Shown: positions 1-8,843, counted from the stretch's first letter. The stretch is 64,000 bases of DNA from Nocardia mangyaensis (GCF_001886715.1 NZ_CP018082.1:2852001-2916000), one strand, 5' to 3'. Made by a program: numbers and translations. Notes: generated by a model from the letters alone, not told the origin.

Positions 1-799
1 TCTTTACCTCGTCCGGGTCGCGACCGGCGCGCTTGGCGGCGTCCCGCAGAGCCTGTCGTTGTGCGCGGGCGTCGTCGATGGTGTATGGGTTGGCGTAGAC
101 CCCGCTGGCGTAACGGCCTGCGATCTCGAGGCCGTATTCGCCGCCGCCTGCCTGGAAGATGACCGGCTGGCCCTGCTCGGACGGGGGGATGGGCAGTGGG
201 CCGCGAGAGGCGACGTGGCGGCCCTGCAGAGCTACCGGCCGGATCTTGTCCATGTCGGCGTACCGGTTGTTCTCGACGTCGAGCAGCAAAGCGTCCTTCT
301 CCCAGCTACCCCACAACGCTTGCACGATCTGGATGACCTCGTGGGCGCGCTCGTACTTCTCCGCGCGCGGCGGGATCTGGCTGCCGAAGTTCGCCGCGGC
401 GGCGGGGGTGGAGGTGGTCACCGCGTTCCAGCCGGCTCGTCCGTGGCTGATCACGTCCAGGGCCTTGAACTGGCGGGCGAGGTTGTAGGGCTCGGTGAAA
501 GTCGTGGAGGCGGTGGTGACCAGGCCGATCCGCTCGGTCTCGCGGGCGAGGACGGTCAGCAGCAGCAGCGGCTCGATTGCCTGGCGCGGGGCGTGGTGGG
601 TGAGGTCCATGTCCAGGACCGGGGTGTCGGCGATGAACAGCAGCTGGACTTTGCCGCGCTCGGCGGTCCGTGCGTAACGCACGAACTGGTCCATGTCGGT
701 GTAGCTGTTGAGGTTCGCACCCGGCAGCCGCCAGGCCCCGGGCTCGGCCCCGTAACCGCCGCTGAACTGCATTCCCAGAACCATCTGTCGGCTTGTCAT
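1..799 (-). CDS. NtaA/SnaA/DszA-type flavin-dependent monooxygenase, C-terminus beyond window edge
   Basis: The reading frame starts at an ATG at 799 on the minus strand and stays open to base 1, so only about the first 266 residues are present. The N-terminus (MVLGMQF, then GAWRLP) and the later stretches QFKALDVISHGRAGWNAVTT and REKYERAHEVI-like sequence are typical of the NtaA/SnaA/DszA branch of the luciferase-like family, FMNH2-dependent oxygenases acting on chelators, sulfur compounds or similar small molecules (family knowledge). A ribosome site (GGAG) lies in the leader just upstream. Two 15-bp palindromes lie 31-77 bp upstream of the start and probably bind the TetR protein encoded at 2759-3352. 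The substrate is not predictable. A decayed paralogue lies at 9570-10492. Confidence 0.85.
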   Translation of the reverse strand, partial: MTSRQMVLGMQFSGGYGAEPGAWRLPGANLNSYTDMDQFVRYARTAERGKVQLLFIADTPVLDMDLTHHAPRQAIEPLLLLTVLARETERIGLVTTASTTFTEPYNLARQFKALDVISHGRAGWNAVTTSTPAAAANFGSQIPPRAEKYERAHEVIQIVQALWGSWEKDALLLDVENNRYADMDKIRPVALQGRHVASRGPLPIPPSEQGQPVIFQAGGGEYGLEIAGRYASGVYANPYTIDDARAQRQALRDAAKRAGRDPDEVK

Positions 800-829
800 T
801 ATTGCTCCTCCAAGCGAGGCAAAGAAAAA

Positions 830-844
830 CGGAGGTAACCTCCG
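830..844. promoter_or_regulatory. Operator palindrome 1 (CGGAGG type)
   Basis: Perfect palindrome CGGAGGTAACCTCCG in the leader of the monooxygenase gene that starts at 799. It shares the pattern CGGAGGnnnCnTCCG with sites at 861-875, 3393-3407 and 3428-3442, which suggests one TetR protein binds all four. Confidence 0.6.
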
Positions 845-860
845 GTTGTCTTTAAAAATA

Positions 861-875
861 CGGAGGTCGCCTCCG
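861..875. promoter_or_regulatory. Operator palindrome 2 (CGGAGG type)
   Basis: CGGAGGTCGCCTCCG, a palindrome with a 3-base centre, spaced 31 bp centre-to-centre from the first site, about three helical turns, so paired dimers could bind on the same face. Confidence 0.6.
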
Positions 876-907
876 GATTGTCAAGGGCGGGATTTGTGGC
901 GGACAGA

Positions 908-1528
908 TTACTGACCGTCGAGGACGGCGAGAGTGCTGTGCAGGACCACGCTCTGCTGGAGCGGGATGCGTGTCCTGCCGAACGCGTTCACCGGCGCCGC
1001 AGGGTCAGCCGTACGGAAGGAGATGCCGAACAGCAGCTTGAGATCCTCGGGAACATCCAGGACCGCGCGGACGGTGCCGGCATAGAGCCCGAGCATGGTC
1101 TGCGGAACGCCGGCGAACCCCCTCGACGCCAGCGAGAGCAAGAAGTTCTGCGCGTACATGCCGATATCACCGGCCGTCCGCATCCCGTCGCCCAAAGCGG
1201 GCATGAACAGGAGCGCGACGTGGGGAGCCCCGAAGAACTCCAGGTTTTCGCGGACCGCCACCTTCCTGCCTTCCCGGTCCGAGCGCTCGATTCCCAGGCT
1301 TCCGTAGTAGCGCGCGGCCAGGGCCTGCGCCCGCTCGGAGTAGATACCCTCGCCGTAGTCGGCGGTGAAATCCGGGGAGATGCGTCCATCCTCATCGGCC
1401 TGGAGCAGTTCCCTGGCCAGCGCGTTCCGTTCCACACCCGAGACGATGTGCACTGCCCACGGCTGGGTGCAGGACGCCTTTGTGGGAGCCGACTGGCTTG
1501 CGGATGCTCGCGGGCAGCGGCACGGCAA
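908..1528 (-). pseudogene. Nitroreductase-family protein, 5' end degraded
   Basis: The frame encodes the central and C-terminal part of an FMN-dependent nitroreductase: TQPWAVHIVSG near the N-terminus, then AALFMPALGD-like and GVPQTMLGLYAG segments and a C-terminal FGRTRIPL. The usual RRSVR N-terminal motif is missing from this frame. A neighbouring frame just upstream (about 1530-1600) carries a weak RTARSPRSAPEP-like remnant of it, so the 5' end seems to have been lost through a frameshift. It lies downstream of the SMP-30 gene on the same strand. An intact protein with an unusual N-terminus is less likely, because the missing part contributes FMN-phosphate contacts in this family. Confidence 0.6.
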
Positions 1529-1773
1529 GGCTCCGGCGCAGAGCGGGGACTGCGCGCTGTTCGCGTTCGCTTTTTGGTGTTCGTGGATTGTTGGTGTACT
1601 GACACGGCGCCGAAATCGCCCTCATACCGTTTCGCACCCGGGGGCGGCGCGGGTCGGCGGTGGGCGGCGGGATTCATCTCCACGACGTTCTCCAGGATCG
1701 CTGTCGCCGGGCGGGGCACGGAGCGCTCCGGGACGTTGTCGCGGAGACACTTGCGCCGACACCGGAACTGCCG

Positions 1774-2685
1774 TCAGTCCCGGATTCCCGCCACTTCGAC
1801 CTCGATGGCTTCGATCCGGCCCGTGGCATCCATGCCATTGACCAGACGCTCGGGGCTCGTATCCGAGATGAGCAGGTAGAGGGTCTTCATCTCCGGCCCG
1901 CCGAGGACCGCATCTACTGCGAAAGTGCCGCCGTCGGGATATGTCGCGGTGTCCGGGTCGATTCGGATGACGTCGGTGACCTCGCCTCCTTCGCGGATAC
2001 GCCGAAATTCACCGATCCACGGGAAAGCTGCCCATACCGCACCCTCGCTGTCGATGCCGATGCCATCGATGGCCTCTGTATCCGGTGACCCGAACTCGGC
2101 GAACACGCGCTGGTCTGTCAGCGCACCGTTGTCGGTCACGGTGAATGCGGTGAGTCTGGTCCGTGGCGCTCGGAACGATTCCGCGACGACCAGGGTGCGC
2201 CCGTCGCCTGAGATAGCGATGCCGTTGGGGAATATGAGATCCTTGCCGCCCGTCTCGATCCGGCCATCGGGATGGCGGATGATCAAACCCACGCCGATGG
2301 GATCGGTTCCAAAAACGTAGCCCTGCGGACCGATATACGCGCGGCCCTCTCGGTCGACGGCCATATCATTGGGATTGAACGCGACCGACCCAAGGTCGGC
2401 GAGTTCCTCCAACCCCCTACTTCCCACCCGCAGCAACCGACCATCGTCAATGGAAACAACCATCGGTGCCCCATCGGGACCGAAGCCGAGACCCGAGGGA
2501 CGCCCCGGCACATCGGCGACAACCTCGGGCAACTCCCCGGGGGATAGGCGATTGATCTTGCAGCGGGTCATGTCCGAGAACCACAGTGCCCCGCGGTGCC
2601 ACCGGGCGCCCTCGAGGTAGCCGAGATCACCCTGCGCCACAATGCGGCGAGCATCAGCGGGCAGAACCCTTGGCGTATGACTCAA
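1774..2685 (-). CDS. SMP-30/gluconolactonase-family lactonase
   Basis: About 303 residues, the normal size for a six-bladed SMP-30/regucalcin-type beta-propeller. The frame shows the family pattern: EGARWHRGALWFSDM in the first blade, GLGFGPDG, FNPNDMAVDREGRAYI (metal-site Asn/Asp region), FPNGIAISGDGRTLVVAES, and a late DGIGIDSEGAVWAAF. I chose a TTG start at 2685 because an AAGGAGG ribosome site lies just upstream; the frame stays open further upstream only by running antisense through the TetR gene. Such proteins hydrolyse lactones and similar esters using a divalent cation. It lies 70 bp downstream of the TetR gene, probably in the same transcription unit. Confidence 0.85.
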   Translation of the reverse strand: MSHTPRVLPADARRIVAQGDLGYLEGARWHRGALWFSDMTRCKINRLSPGELPEVVADVPGRPSGLGFGPDGAPMVVSIDDGRLLRVGSRGLEELADLGSVAFNPNDMAVDREGRAYIGPQGYVFGTDPIGVGLIIRHPDGRIETGGKDLIFPNGIAISGDGRTLVVAESFRAPRTRLTAFTVTDNGALTDQRVFAEFGSPDTEAIDGIGIDSEGAVWAAFPWIGEFRRIREGGEVTDVIRIDPDTATYPDGGTFAVDAVLGGPEMKTLYLLISDTSPERLVNGMDATGRIEAIEVEVAGIRD

Positions 2686-2758
2686 AATTCCTCCTTGATA
2701 GAACTGCGGTACCGGGCGCTGTCGGATCAGAACTGAGTGAGCCGGGGCGCCTGGCGGT

Positions 2759-3352
2759 TTAGGCCTTCTCGTCCCGCGCGCGGTAGCCGCTCGCGAGGAG
2801 TGTGCGGAGGCGGTCGAGCGAATCGTCGTCGGCGCCGTTGCCCTTGATCCAGGCAATGGAACAGGCTGCGAGGAACAGGTCATAGCCCCGAACCGACGCG
2901 CGCACGTGCCCTGCGTTCTGCGCGGTCTCCACGTACTTGTCGGTGGCGGTGATGAAGATGTCGCAAGGAATCGTGAGCGGGTTGTCCGGATCCTGCGCCC
3001 TGGCCGCGGCCATGAGCGGGTCCGGGAGCCCGCTGAAGGCACTGAAGTACTCCTCCATCGCCCGCAGCCACTGCTCCAAAGCCTCGCCGGCATCGCTGAT
3101 CTGCTCGATGTCCGCCTGGCGGGCCACCAGCTTCTCGGAGCGTGTCTGCAGCACGGCCGCCAGCAGCGCCTCCCTGGTGGGAAAGTGCCGGTACAGGGTG
3201 CCGGGCCCGACGCCCGCCTCCTTGGCGACCGCCTCGAGCGAAGTGCCGACTCCGTGTCGCAGGAAGTGGCGCTGCGCGGTCTCCAGAAGGGCAGCGCGGT
3301 TGCGCTGGACGTCCGGGCGGGGCTTGCGCTCTCGCTGTTCACTGGTGTTCAT
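2759..3352 (-). CDS. TetR/AcrR-family transcriptional regulator
   Basis: 197 residues. The N-terminal helix-turn-helix reads RNRAALLETAQRHFLRHG followed by TSLEAVAKEAGVGPGTLYRHFPTREALLAAV, a textbook TetR DNA-binding domain at about residues 15-65. The C-terminal ligand domain resembles the group found on small xenobiotic repressors. The start ATG at 3352 has a GGAGGGCC ribosome site. Immediately upstream lie two copies of the CGGAGG operator, which point to autoregulation; the same motif in front of the gene at 799 suggests that the monooxygenase is its other target. Confidence 0.92.
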   Translation of the reverse strand: MNTSEQRERKPRPDVQRNRAALLETAQRHFLRHGVGTSLEAVAKEAGVGPGTLYRHFPTREALLAAVLQTRSEKLVARQADIEQISDAGEALEQWLRAMEEYFSAFSGLPDPLMAAARAQDPDNPLTIPCDIFITATDKYVETAQNAGHVRASVRGYDLFLAACSIAWIKGNGADDDSLDRLRTLLASGYRARDEKA

Positions 3353-3392
3353 GGGCCCTCCTGCTTCCGACGATCGTGCGACCGAATCAAAA

Positions 3393-3442
3393 CGGATGCT
3401 TCCTCCGCATTGACTCGAAGCTTAAAGCGGAGGCAGCATCCG
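3393..3442. promoter_or_regulatory. Paired CGGAGG-type operators upstream of TetR
   Basis: Two 15-bp sites, 3393-3407 (reverse complement CGGAGGAAGCATCCG) and 3428-3442 (CGGAGGCAGCATCCG), together form a large inverted repeat with 16-base arms. Both match the pair at 830-875. They lie 40-90 bp upstream of the TetR start codon, an autoregulatory position. Confidence 0.6.
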
Positions 3443-3724
3443 GTCAAGTCGGCTCCGTCACTGAAGTTCCCGTGAGCTTGGACGGAGTCCTTTTATGCGC
3501 CGTGGCTGCCTGCTGGAAGCGCAGGTAGGTCTCTGAGGTGTGTGTGGGTGGCCCCGGATGAGCTCGCGTGGTCTGAAGCATCTGTGCTCGACCGTGGACC
3601 TTCGGGACCGTCCGGGGTTTCGGTGGTAGTAGCCCCAGTCGGGAACTGGGTGGGCGGGCTGTCGGCGACGACTACCCGTGAGCTGGGAATCGACGCAGAG
3701 AGCCTGGGTGAGTGAGCGTGATGA

Positions 3725-3960
3725 TCAGTCGGTCGCCAAGGCGTAGTCGAGCATTAGTTCGAACCCTTGTATGAAGCCGTTTCGGAAAGCCTTGCCGCCG
3801 GGTGTCGTGCAGCTTCGAGATCGCCGGTGAAGGTGCGGCGGTACAGGAAAGCCATCGGTATCGGCGCGCAGGGCGAGAACGTTGACGAGAGTGACTAAGC
3901 GTGCGTTGAGCGGTAGCTGGGCATCGATAGTTGCAACGACGAATCGGTTCGGGGGGTTCG
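3725..3960 (-). pseudogene. C-terminal remnant of a TetR-family regulator
   Basis: On the minus strand the sequence reads RFVVATIDAQLPLNARLVTL, then in a second frame LYRRTFTGDLEAARHP, then back in the first frame AFRNGFIQGFELMLDYALATD and stop. The ending (GFELMLDYAL) resembles the last helix of TetR ligand domains (typically FELGLDLLLDGL). Two frame changes and no helix-turn-helix segment make this a relic. Flanking bases 3443-3724 and 3961-4188 hold nothing I can recognise. Confidence 0.45.
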
Positions 3961-4188
3961 CGTATCCACTTTCGCGAACCGATCGGAGTCGAAGGAATTC
4001 ACTGGTCGCGGCATGGGATTAGGACCGATTGTCCCTCGTGAACATCGTGGGCAACGCTGTCCCGCGGATACCGGCTGAAAAGGCTTCGCCGAATCAGTGG
4101 ACACCGATTCGACGCAACCGTGGTCCTGCCGGAAAATAGTCCCCGCCGCGACAATGGGAACCCCGTGCCGGCGAGCGTGTTTCGTCGC

Positions 4189-4803
4189 CTATATGACCGG
4201 CTCGACCAGTACACCCATGGCCTGGTCGAGTAGTTCGGACAACGGTGCGGCTCCCTCGCTGGCCGTCCAGGCATCGGTCGCGGCATCCAGACAGGAGATC
4301 GCCGCGCCCACGAGAGCGTGGGCGCGCAGGTCGCCCGTGGATTCCGAGTCATCGCAAAGCCGGCGGGCGATCTCGGGCACCAACAGGCTGTGCCAGCCCT
4401 GCGTCTTCTCCCACTGACGCGTCATCAGGGCGCAGGCGTCGTTGAGCAGCCGCATCAGGTTCAGGAACGGCTGAGGCTCGTCGGCCGTCGGCTCGGTGAT
4501 CACATCGAAGGAACGGCGCAGTGCTTGCCAGCACCGTTCCTCGGCGGGGCGCGCGGCAAGCGCCGCGGCGATCCGGGGGCCGAACTCGCTCATCTTGCCG
4601 AGGACGACTTCTTCCTTGGTGCCGAAGTACCGGAAGAAGGTGGTCCGCGACAACCCGGCCTCGGCGGCTATCTGCTCGACCGTCGTCTTGTCGAAACCCT
4701 GTTCGGAGAACAGCCGGAACGCGACTTCGCTGACCTCGTCGCGCATGGCAGCTCGCGTCCGCTCCCGCAACGTGGAGCGCACGGTCCTGGAGGTCTCGGC
4801 CAT
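4189..4803 (-). CDS. TetR/AcrR-family transcriptional regulator
   Basis: 204 residues from the ATG at 4803 (MAETSRTVRSTLRERTRAAM). The DNA-binding domain is clear: VAFRLFSEQGFDKTTVEQIAAEAGLSRTTFFRYFGTKEEVV at about residues 25-65. The C-terminal domain is of the actinobacterial type that follows a TTFFRYF helix-turn-helix, here ending LLDQAMGVLVEPVI. The gene is divergent from an SDR gene 96 bp away, the usual arrangement for a repressor and its target. The reading frame stays open far upstream, but that part is antisense to the SDR gene and has no family resemblance. Confidence 0.92.
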   Translation of the reverse strand: MAETSRTVRSTLRERTRAAMRDEVSEVAFRLFSEQGFDKTTVEQIAAEAGLSRTTFFRYFGTKEEVVLGKMSEFGPRIAAALAARPAEERCWQALRRSFDVITEPTADEPQPFLNLMRLLNDACALMTRQWEKTQGWHSLLVPEIARRLCDDSESTGDLRAHALVGAAISCLDAATDAWTASEGAAPLSELLDQAMGVLVEPVI

Positions 4804-4823
4804 GCCATGAGTGTAATACAACA

Positions 4824-4852
4824 TACCTAAGTGGTACTCAATCCCATATGGG
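4824..4852. promoter_or_regulatory. Candidate operators in TetR/SDR divergent promoter
   Basis: The 96-bp gap between the divergent start codons contains TACCTAAGTGGTA (4824-4836, inverted repeat TACC/GGTA) and the perfect palindrome CCCATATGGG (4843-4852). Either could be the site for the TetR protein encoded to the left. Confidence 0.4.
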
Positions 4853-4899
4853 TATATCGTCTCTAATGTTGTCTTAGTTTCTACCGAGGAGTTCTTCCC

Positions 4900-5721
4900 A
4901 TGAGCAAGATCTGGTTCATCACTGGTTCCTCGCGCGGCCTGGGCCGCCACTTCACCGAGGCTGCGCTCTCGCGGGGCGACAAAGTCGCGGCGACTGCCCG
5001 CAACACCGACGCACTCGCCGATCTGGTCGCCACCCACGGCGACGCGATCCTGCCGCTGACCCTGGACGTCACGAACAGAACCGCGGTGTCCGATGCCGTG
5101 CGGCGCGCCCACGAACACTTCGGCCGCCTGGACGTCGTCGTCAACAACGCCGGATACGGTCTGTTCGGCATGGTCGAAGAGCTGACCGAAGACGACGTCC
5201 GCGCCCAGTTCGAGACCAACGTCTTCGGCACCCTGTGGGTCACCCAGGCGGCCCTGCCCTACCTCCGCGCTCGAGGCAGCGGCCACATCGTCAACGTGAC
5301 CAGCCTGCTCGCCCTCGCCGCCTTCCCCACCACGGGCGGCTACACCGCCGCCAAGGCCGCAGTCGAGGGGCTCTCGGACTCCCTGGCCCAGGAAGTCGCC
5401 GCCTTCGGCATCAAGGTCACCGTTCTCGAGCCCGGCCCCTTCGGCACCGAGTTCAACGCGTCCTCCGCCCAATCCGCACCACTGCCGGCCTACGACAGCT
5501 ACCGCGAGACGGTCCACGCCAGCTTCGCCAACGTCCCGAATCCCGACCCGGCGGGAGTCGGCGCCGCGTTGCTGAAAGTCGTCGACGCCGAAACCCCACC
5601 GTCGCGGATCTTCTTCGGCACCTTCCCCCTCCAGATCGTCCCCCAGCTCTACGCCGACCGGGTCAAGGGCTGGCAGGAGTGGGCCGAGCTGTCGGCCGAG
5701 GCCGAGGCCGGAAAGCGGTAG
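4900..5721 (+). CDS. Short-chain dehydrogenase/reductase (classical SDR)
   Basis: 273 residues. Classical SDR fold: TGSSRGLG cofactor motif at residues 9-16, VNNAGYG at 81-87, catalytic Ser135, and Tyr148 and Lys152 in YTAAK. The residues after the second beta strand (ATARNTDAL) include Arg34, which favours NADP(H). The C-terminal region after EPGPFGTEF is of the type common in actinobacterial oxidoreductases annotated only as SDR. The ribosome site GAGGAG lies 6 bp before ATG. It is transcribed away from the TetR gene at 4189-4803, which is likely to repress it. The substrate is unknown. Confidence 0.92.
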   Translation: MSKIWFITGSSRGLGRHFTEAALSRGDKVAATARNTDALADLVATHGDAILPLTLDVTNRTAVSDAVRRAHEHFGRLDVVVNNAGYGLFGMVEELTEDDVRAQFETNVFGTLWVTQAALPYLRARGSGHIVNVTSLLALAAFPTTGGYTAAKAAVEGLSDSLAQEVAAFGIKVTVLEPGPFGTEFNASSAQSAPLPAYDSYRETVHASFANVPNPDPAGVGAALLKVVDAETPPSRIFFGTFPLQIVPQLYADRVKGWQEWAELSAEAEAGKR

Positions 5722-5929
5722 CCGTCCCGCCAACCATGCAGCGGGCCAGCTGGCAGTGGTGGACGCAATCGTCTTCCCGTCCCGTGGACGCGCTGCTCTC
5801 GCGAGCACCGCGTCCGGGTAGTAGAACCTCAAAGGAGGGATGAGAAATGGCGAGCTCTTGACGAAGCCCGGGATCCCGACCCGCATCATTGAGATGTTGC
5901 CCTGCCTCGGTCGGCAGGAGGAGATCGCC

Positions 5930-6110
5930 GTTGCAGACCTCGACCACCTGGGTCCAGGTGCGGCCGGCCCGTGGTGGTGTTCGAAGTCGAGCCGATAGCT
6001 GACGGTGCTTGGAATGGATGAACAGTGCGCGGGCGATGTTTTGCCGATTGCGGCTGTCGGTCAGATAGCTGGCCAACGTCGGCAGGAGGTTCGGGTCGTT
6101 CCGGAGGGAT
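5930..6110 (-). pseudogene. Fragment resembling a PucR/CdaR-type C-terminal helix-turn-helix
   Basis: The minus strand reads NLLPTLASYLTDSRNRQNIA followed by RALFIHSKHRQLS, and in the next frame VSYRLDFEHH, then back to GRTWTQVVEVCNGDLLL. This matches the order of PucR-family C-terminal domains (LL.TL.AYLD......A..L.VH.NTV.YRL..IE..TG). It has a frameshift and no upstream part. The rest of the gap 5722-6190 contains nothing recognisable. Confidence 0.35.
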
Positions 6111-6190
6111 CGAGCAGGCAGCGCGGGTGCGTCGCGGTGCCGACGTAATTGGGGCAGTGCGGTCGAAGTACCAGGGTCGCAGTTGTCGGG

Positions 6191-7030
6191 TCAGCGGCGG
6201 ACGCCGAGCAGCCCGAGGGCGAACTCGGCGTAGGCGGTGGCGATCTGCTCCGGCGTTGCCGGGCCGTCGAGACGGAACCACTGCGGCAGGGCGGTACACA
6301 TGGTCGCGATTGCGCGGCCAGCGGCCCTCGCGTACTCGGCGGTGCAGTTGTCCTCGGCGAGCGCGGCATCAATATCCTCGTCGAGTATGTGCTGGATCTC
6401 GTTGCGGGAAGCGGTGATTCGCTGTCGATTGCCCGGGTTCAGGCTTCGCATTTCGCTGGTACCGATGAAGGCGAGTTCGCGGCGATGGGTGTGGAACAGG
6501 GCGAGTGCCTCGACGACCCGGGTCACTCGGTCGCGGCCGGTGCTCGCCTCGCGTCGGGCAGCGCCGACCCGCCAGCGCCGCTCGTCCATGGTTAGGTCGA
6601 GTGCCCGCACCAGGAGATCATGTTTGTCGCGGTAGTGGTGGTAGACGCCAGGCACGCTCATACCGGCTCGCTGCGCGATCGAACGCATGGTGGCGCCGTG
6701 GTAGCCGGTTTCTACGAAGGATTCGATCGCGGCGGCCAGCAATGGATCAAAATCCAGCCGCGGGAACTCGCGCCACGCACGAGCCGTCCCGCAGACCGGA
6801 GCGACGCCGACGCCGCGCCTGTGGGGCGGGGGCTCGGTAGGTCGCCGATCAGCCACTGCGTCGTCGTGCCGAGCTCGGCGGCCAGTAGTCGAAGTCGAGG
6901 CACCGAGACACCCGTCTTGCCGGTCTCGATGGCGCTGAGCGTGGCCGGGCTGACGTCGATACGACGCGAGATCTCCCGCAGCGTCAGGCCCGCCGTGACC
7001 CTCGCCGCTCGTAACCGCGCGCCCAGGTCG
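6191..7030 (-). pseudogene. XRE-TetR fusion regulator, split by a frameshift
   Basis: Two recognisable DNA-binding domains lie on the minus strand in different frames. The upstream one (about 6830-7030) reads LGARLRAARVTAGLTLREIS then IDVSPATLSAIETGKTGVSV, a full XRE/Cro helix-turn-helix. The downstream one (6191-6760) is a complete TetR protein: FDPLLAAAIESFVETGYHGA, MRSIAQRAGMSVPGVYHHYRDKHDLL, and a long ligand domain ending YAEFALGLLGVRR. Fused XRE-TetR regulators with a linker ending WREFPRLD occur in this order of bacteria (recollection). Here the frame changes inside the linker near 6770-6830, and no normal start codon was found in the XRE frame. The TetR half might still be made from the ATG at 6856. 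It may be a mutation or a sequencing error. Confidence 0.65.
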
Positions 7031-7037
7031 GGCGGTC

Positions 7038-7053
7038 CACTCTCTAGCGAGTG
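7038..7053. promoter_or_regulatory. Palindrome upstream of the XRE-TetR gene
   Basis: CACTCTCTAGCGAGTG has arms CACTC/GAGTG around a CTAGCG core. It lies in the divergent gap between the XRE-TetR gene and the acyl-CoA dehydrogenase at 7179, where an autoregulatory operator is expected. The core is similar to the sites of the large downstream regulon but the flanks differ. Confidence 0.4.
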
Positions 7054-7178
7054 TTTAGTATACCTGAACGGCGGCGTCGGCTTTGTTAGGTGTTTGACAG
7101 GTCCTACTACGACGTGCCAGTGTCAAGGGCTTTCAATGCCGATCGAGCGTTCGGCATACTGAGCCGAGGAGCGGACCC

Positions 7179-8340
7179 GTGCCGATCGACCTGTCCTATC
7201 CGTCCGAGGTGCAGAGCCTGGCCGAGCGCACCCGGACCTTCATCCGCGACCGCGTGCTCCCGGTCGAAGATGCGCACGACGGCGACATCACCGCGGCCGG
7301 TGGCGAGAAACTGCGCGTGGAACTCCAGCAGGCCGCCCGTGATGCCGGTGTCTTCGCCCCGCACGCGCCGCGCGAATACGGTGGCCACGGTCTCGACATG
7401 TCGAACCGCGCTCCGGTGTTCGAGGAGGCGGGCTATTCGCTGTTCGGCCCGACGGCCCTGAACATCGCCGCCCCCGACGAGGGCAATGTGCACATGCTCG
7501 CCCACATCGCCGACCCGGAGCAGAAGCAGCAGTTCCTCGCCCCGCTCGCGCGCGGCGAAGTGCGCTCGGCCTTCGCCATGACCGAACCGGCTCCCGGTTC
7601 GGGCTCAGACCCTTCCGCGTTGACTACTCGCGCGGTCCGCGCCGACGGCGCGGGCTTCTTTCATCATCATGGCCCGAACCTCGGGCGAGCCGGGACAACA
7701 TGGCGGCGCGACGATGTTCCTGGCACCGGCCGACAGTCCGGGTATTCGTATAGGCCGCCATCTCGACACTCTCGACAAGTCGATGATCGGTGGTCACTGC
7801 GAGGTCTTCTTCGACGATCTGCTTGTCCCGAAGTCGGCGGTACTCGGCGAGGTCGATCGCGGCTTCGAATGCGCCCAGGTGCGGCTGGGCCCCGCCCGGA
7901 CGACCCACGTGATGCGCTGGCTCGGCGCGGCCCGTCGCGGTCATGACGTCGCGGTCGCGCACGTTGCCCACCGTGCAGGCTTCGGTTCGCGTCTCGGCGA
8001 CCTCGGCATGGTGCGGAAGATGATCGCCGACAACGAGATCGACATCGCCGCAACCCGTTCCCTGCTGACTCGTGCCTGCTGGGAACTCGACTGTGGCGAG
8101 CCCGCCGCGAGCGCCACCTCCATCGCGAAAACCTATGCCGCCGAGGCGATCTTCTGCATCGTCGACCGGAGTATGCAGATGTGCGGTGGTCTCGGTGTCT
8201 CCGCCGATCTGCCGCTGGCGCGGCTCTCGCGCGAGGTGCGCCCGTTCCGGATCTACGACGGGCCCTCCGAGGTGCACCGGTGGGCCATCGCCAAACGCGC
8301 GGTGAGTGCCGCCAAGCGTGCGCAGCGGGACTCCGAATGA
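7179..8340 (+). pseudogene. Acyl-CoA dehydrogenase with internal deletion and frameshift
   Basis: The first frame (GTG at 7179 with a GAGGAG ribosome site) encodes the N-terminal half of an acyl-CoA dehydrogenase up to FAMTEPAPGSGSDPSALTTR. The second half resumes in another frame from about 7663 (IIMARTSGEPGQHGGATMFL) to RSMQMCGGLGVSADLPLARL and the C-terminus. At the junction about 14 family residues (between RADG and the beta-strand before FFIIMA) are missing and one extra base is present, so no full protein can be made. The ATGA overlap with the next gene shows they were co-transcribed. Related intact pairs of this dehydrogenase with an APH-like kinase are known as two halves of ACAD10/11-type systems (family knowledge). 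Confidence 0.75.
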
Positions 8341-8843
8341 CGCTGCCGGGCATGGATATCGCCGCACTCGAACAGTTCCTGCGCGTCAACGGCGTCGAGG
8401 TGCGAGGCGAGCTGCGCGTCGAACTGATCAGTGGGGGCCGGTCGAACCTGACCTTCGCCGCCGCCGATGACGTCTCGCGCTGGGTGGTGCGCCGCCCGCC
8501 GGTCGCCGGGCTCACCCCGTCCGCGCACGATATGGCCCGCGAGTACACCGTCACCGACGCACTCCAAGGCTCGGCGGTGCCGGTCGCGAGGACAGTCGCG
8601 TTCGATGCGCAAGGCGCCACGCTCGGGGCATCGATGACCGTGGTCGAGTACATCGATGGGTTGGTGACCCGCGACCAGGACGACCTCGCAACCCTGACCG
8701 ATGCCCAGGTCGAGGCGAGCGTGGCCGAGTTGGTGCGTGTTCTAGCCCGACTGCACGAGATCGACCCGCACGCGGTCGCCCTGCAAAAGTTCGGGCGACC
8801 CGCGGGTCAGTCTTTCGCCGGAGTGAATGGAGGGCCGAAATGA
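8337..8843 (+). pseudogene. Aminoglycoside-phosphotransferase-like (ACAD10/11-type) kinase, C-terminal truncation
   Basis: 168 codons from the ATG at 8337, overlapping the dehydrogenase stop. It shows the N-lobe of the APH family: ISGGRSNLTFA, WVVRRPP, EYTVTDALQGSAVPVARTVA, and VVEYIDGLV hinge. Intact members have about 340 residues with a catalytic HGD loop; here the sequence stops after LQKFGRPAGQSFAGVNGGPK. The last ten residues read through the leader and ribosome site of the next gene, so a deletion appears to have joined the first half of this gene directly to the start of the TetR gene. Without the catalytic lobe it cannot be active. Confidence 0.7.

Noticed and set aside
59..838. Plus-strand frame opposite the monooxygenase
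   Set aside because: The minus-strand frame has clear family motifs; the plus frame is its shadow.
1774..3342. A 522-codon minus-strand frame joining a TetR-overlapping part to the SMP-30 domain
   Set aside because: The first part is an out-of-frame shadow of the TetR gene. A TTG start with AAGGAGG at 2685 explains the lactonase.
4189..5889. A 566-codon minus-strand open frame containing the TetR gene
   Set aside because: Only the part from ATG 4803 has family resemblance. The upstream part is antisense to a well-supported SDR gene and is low-complexity GC-rich translation.
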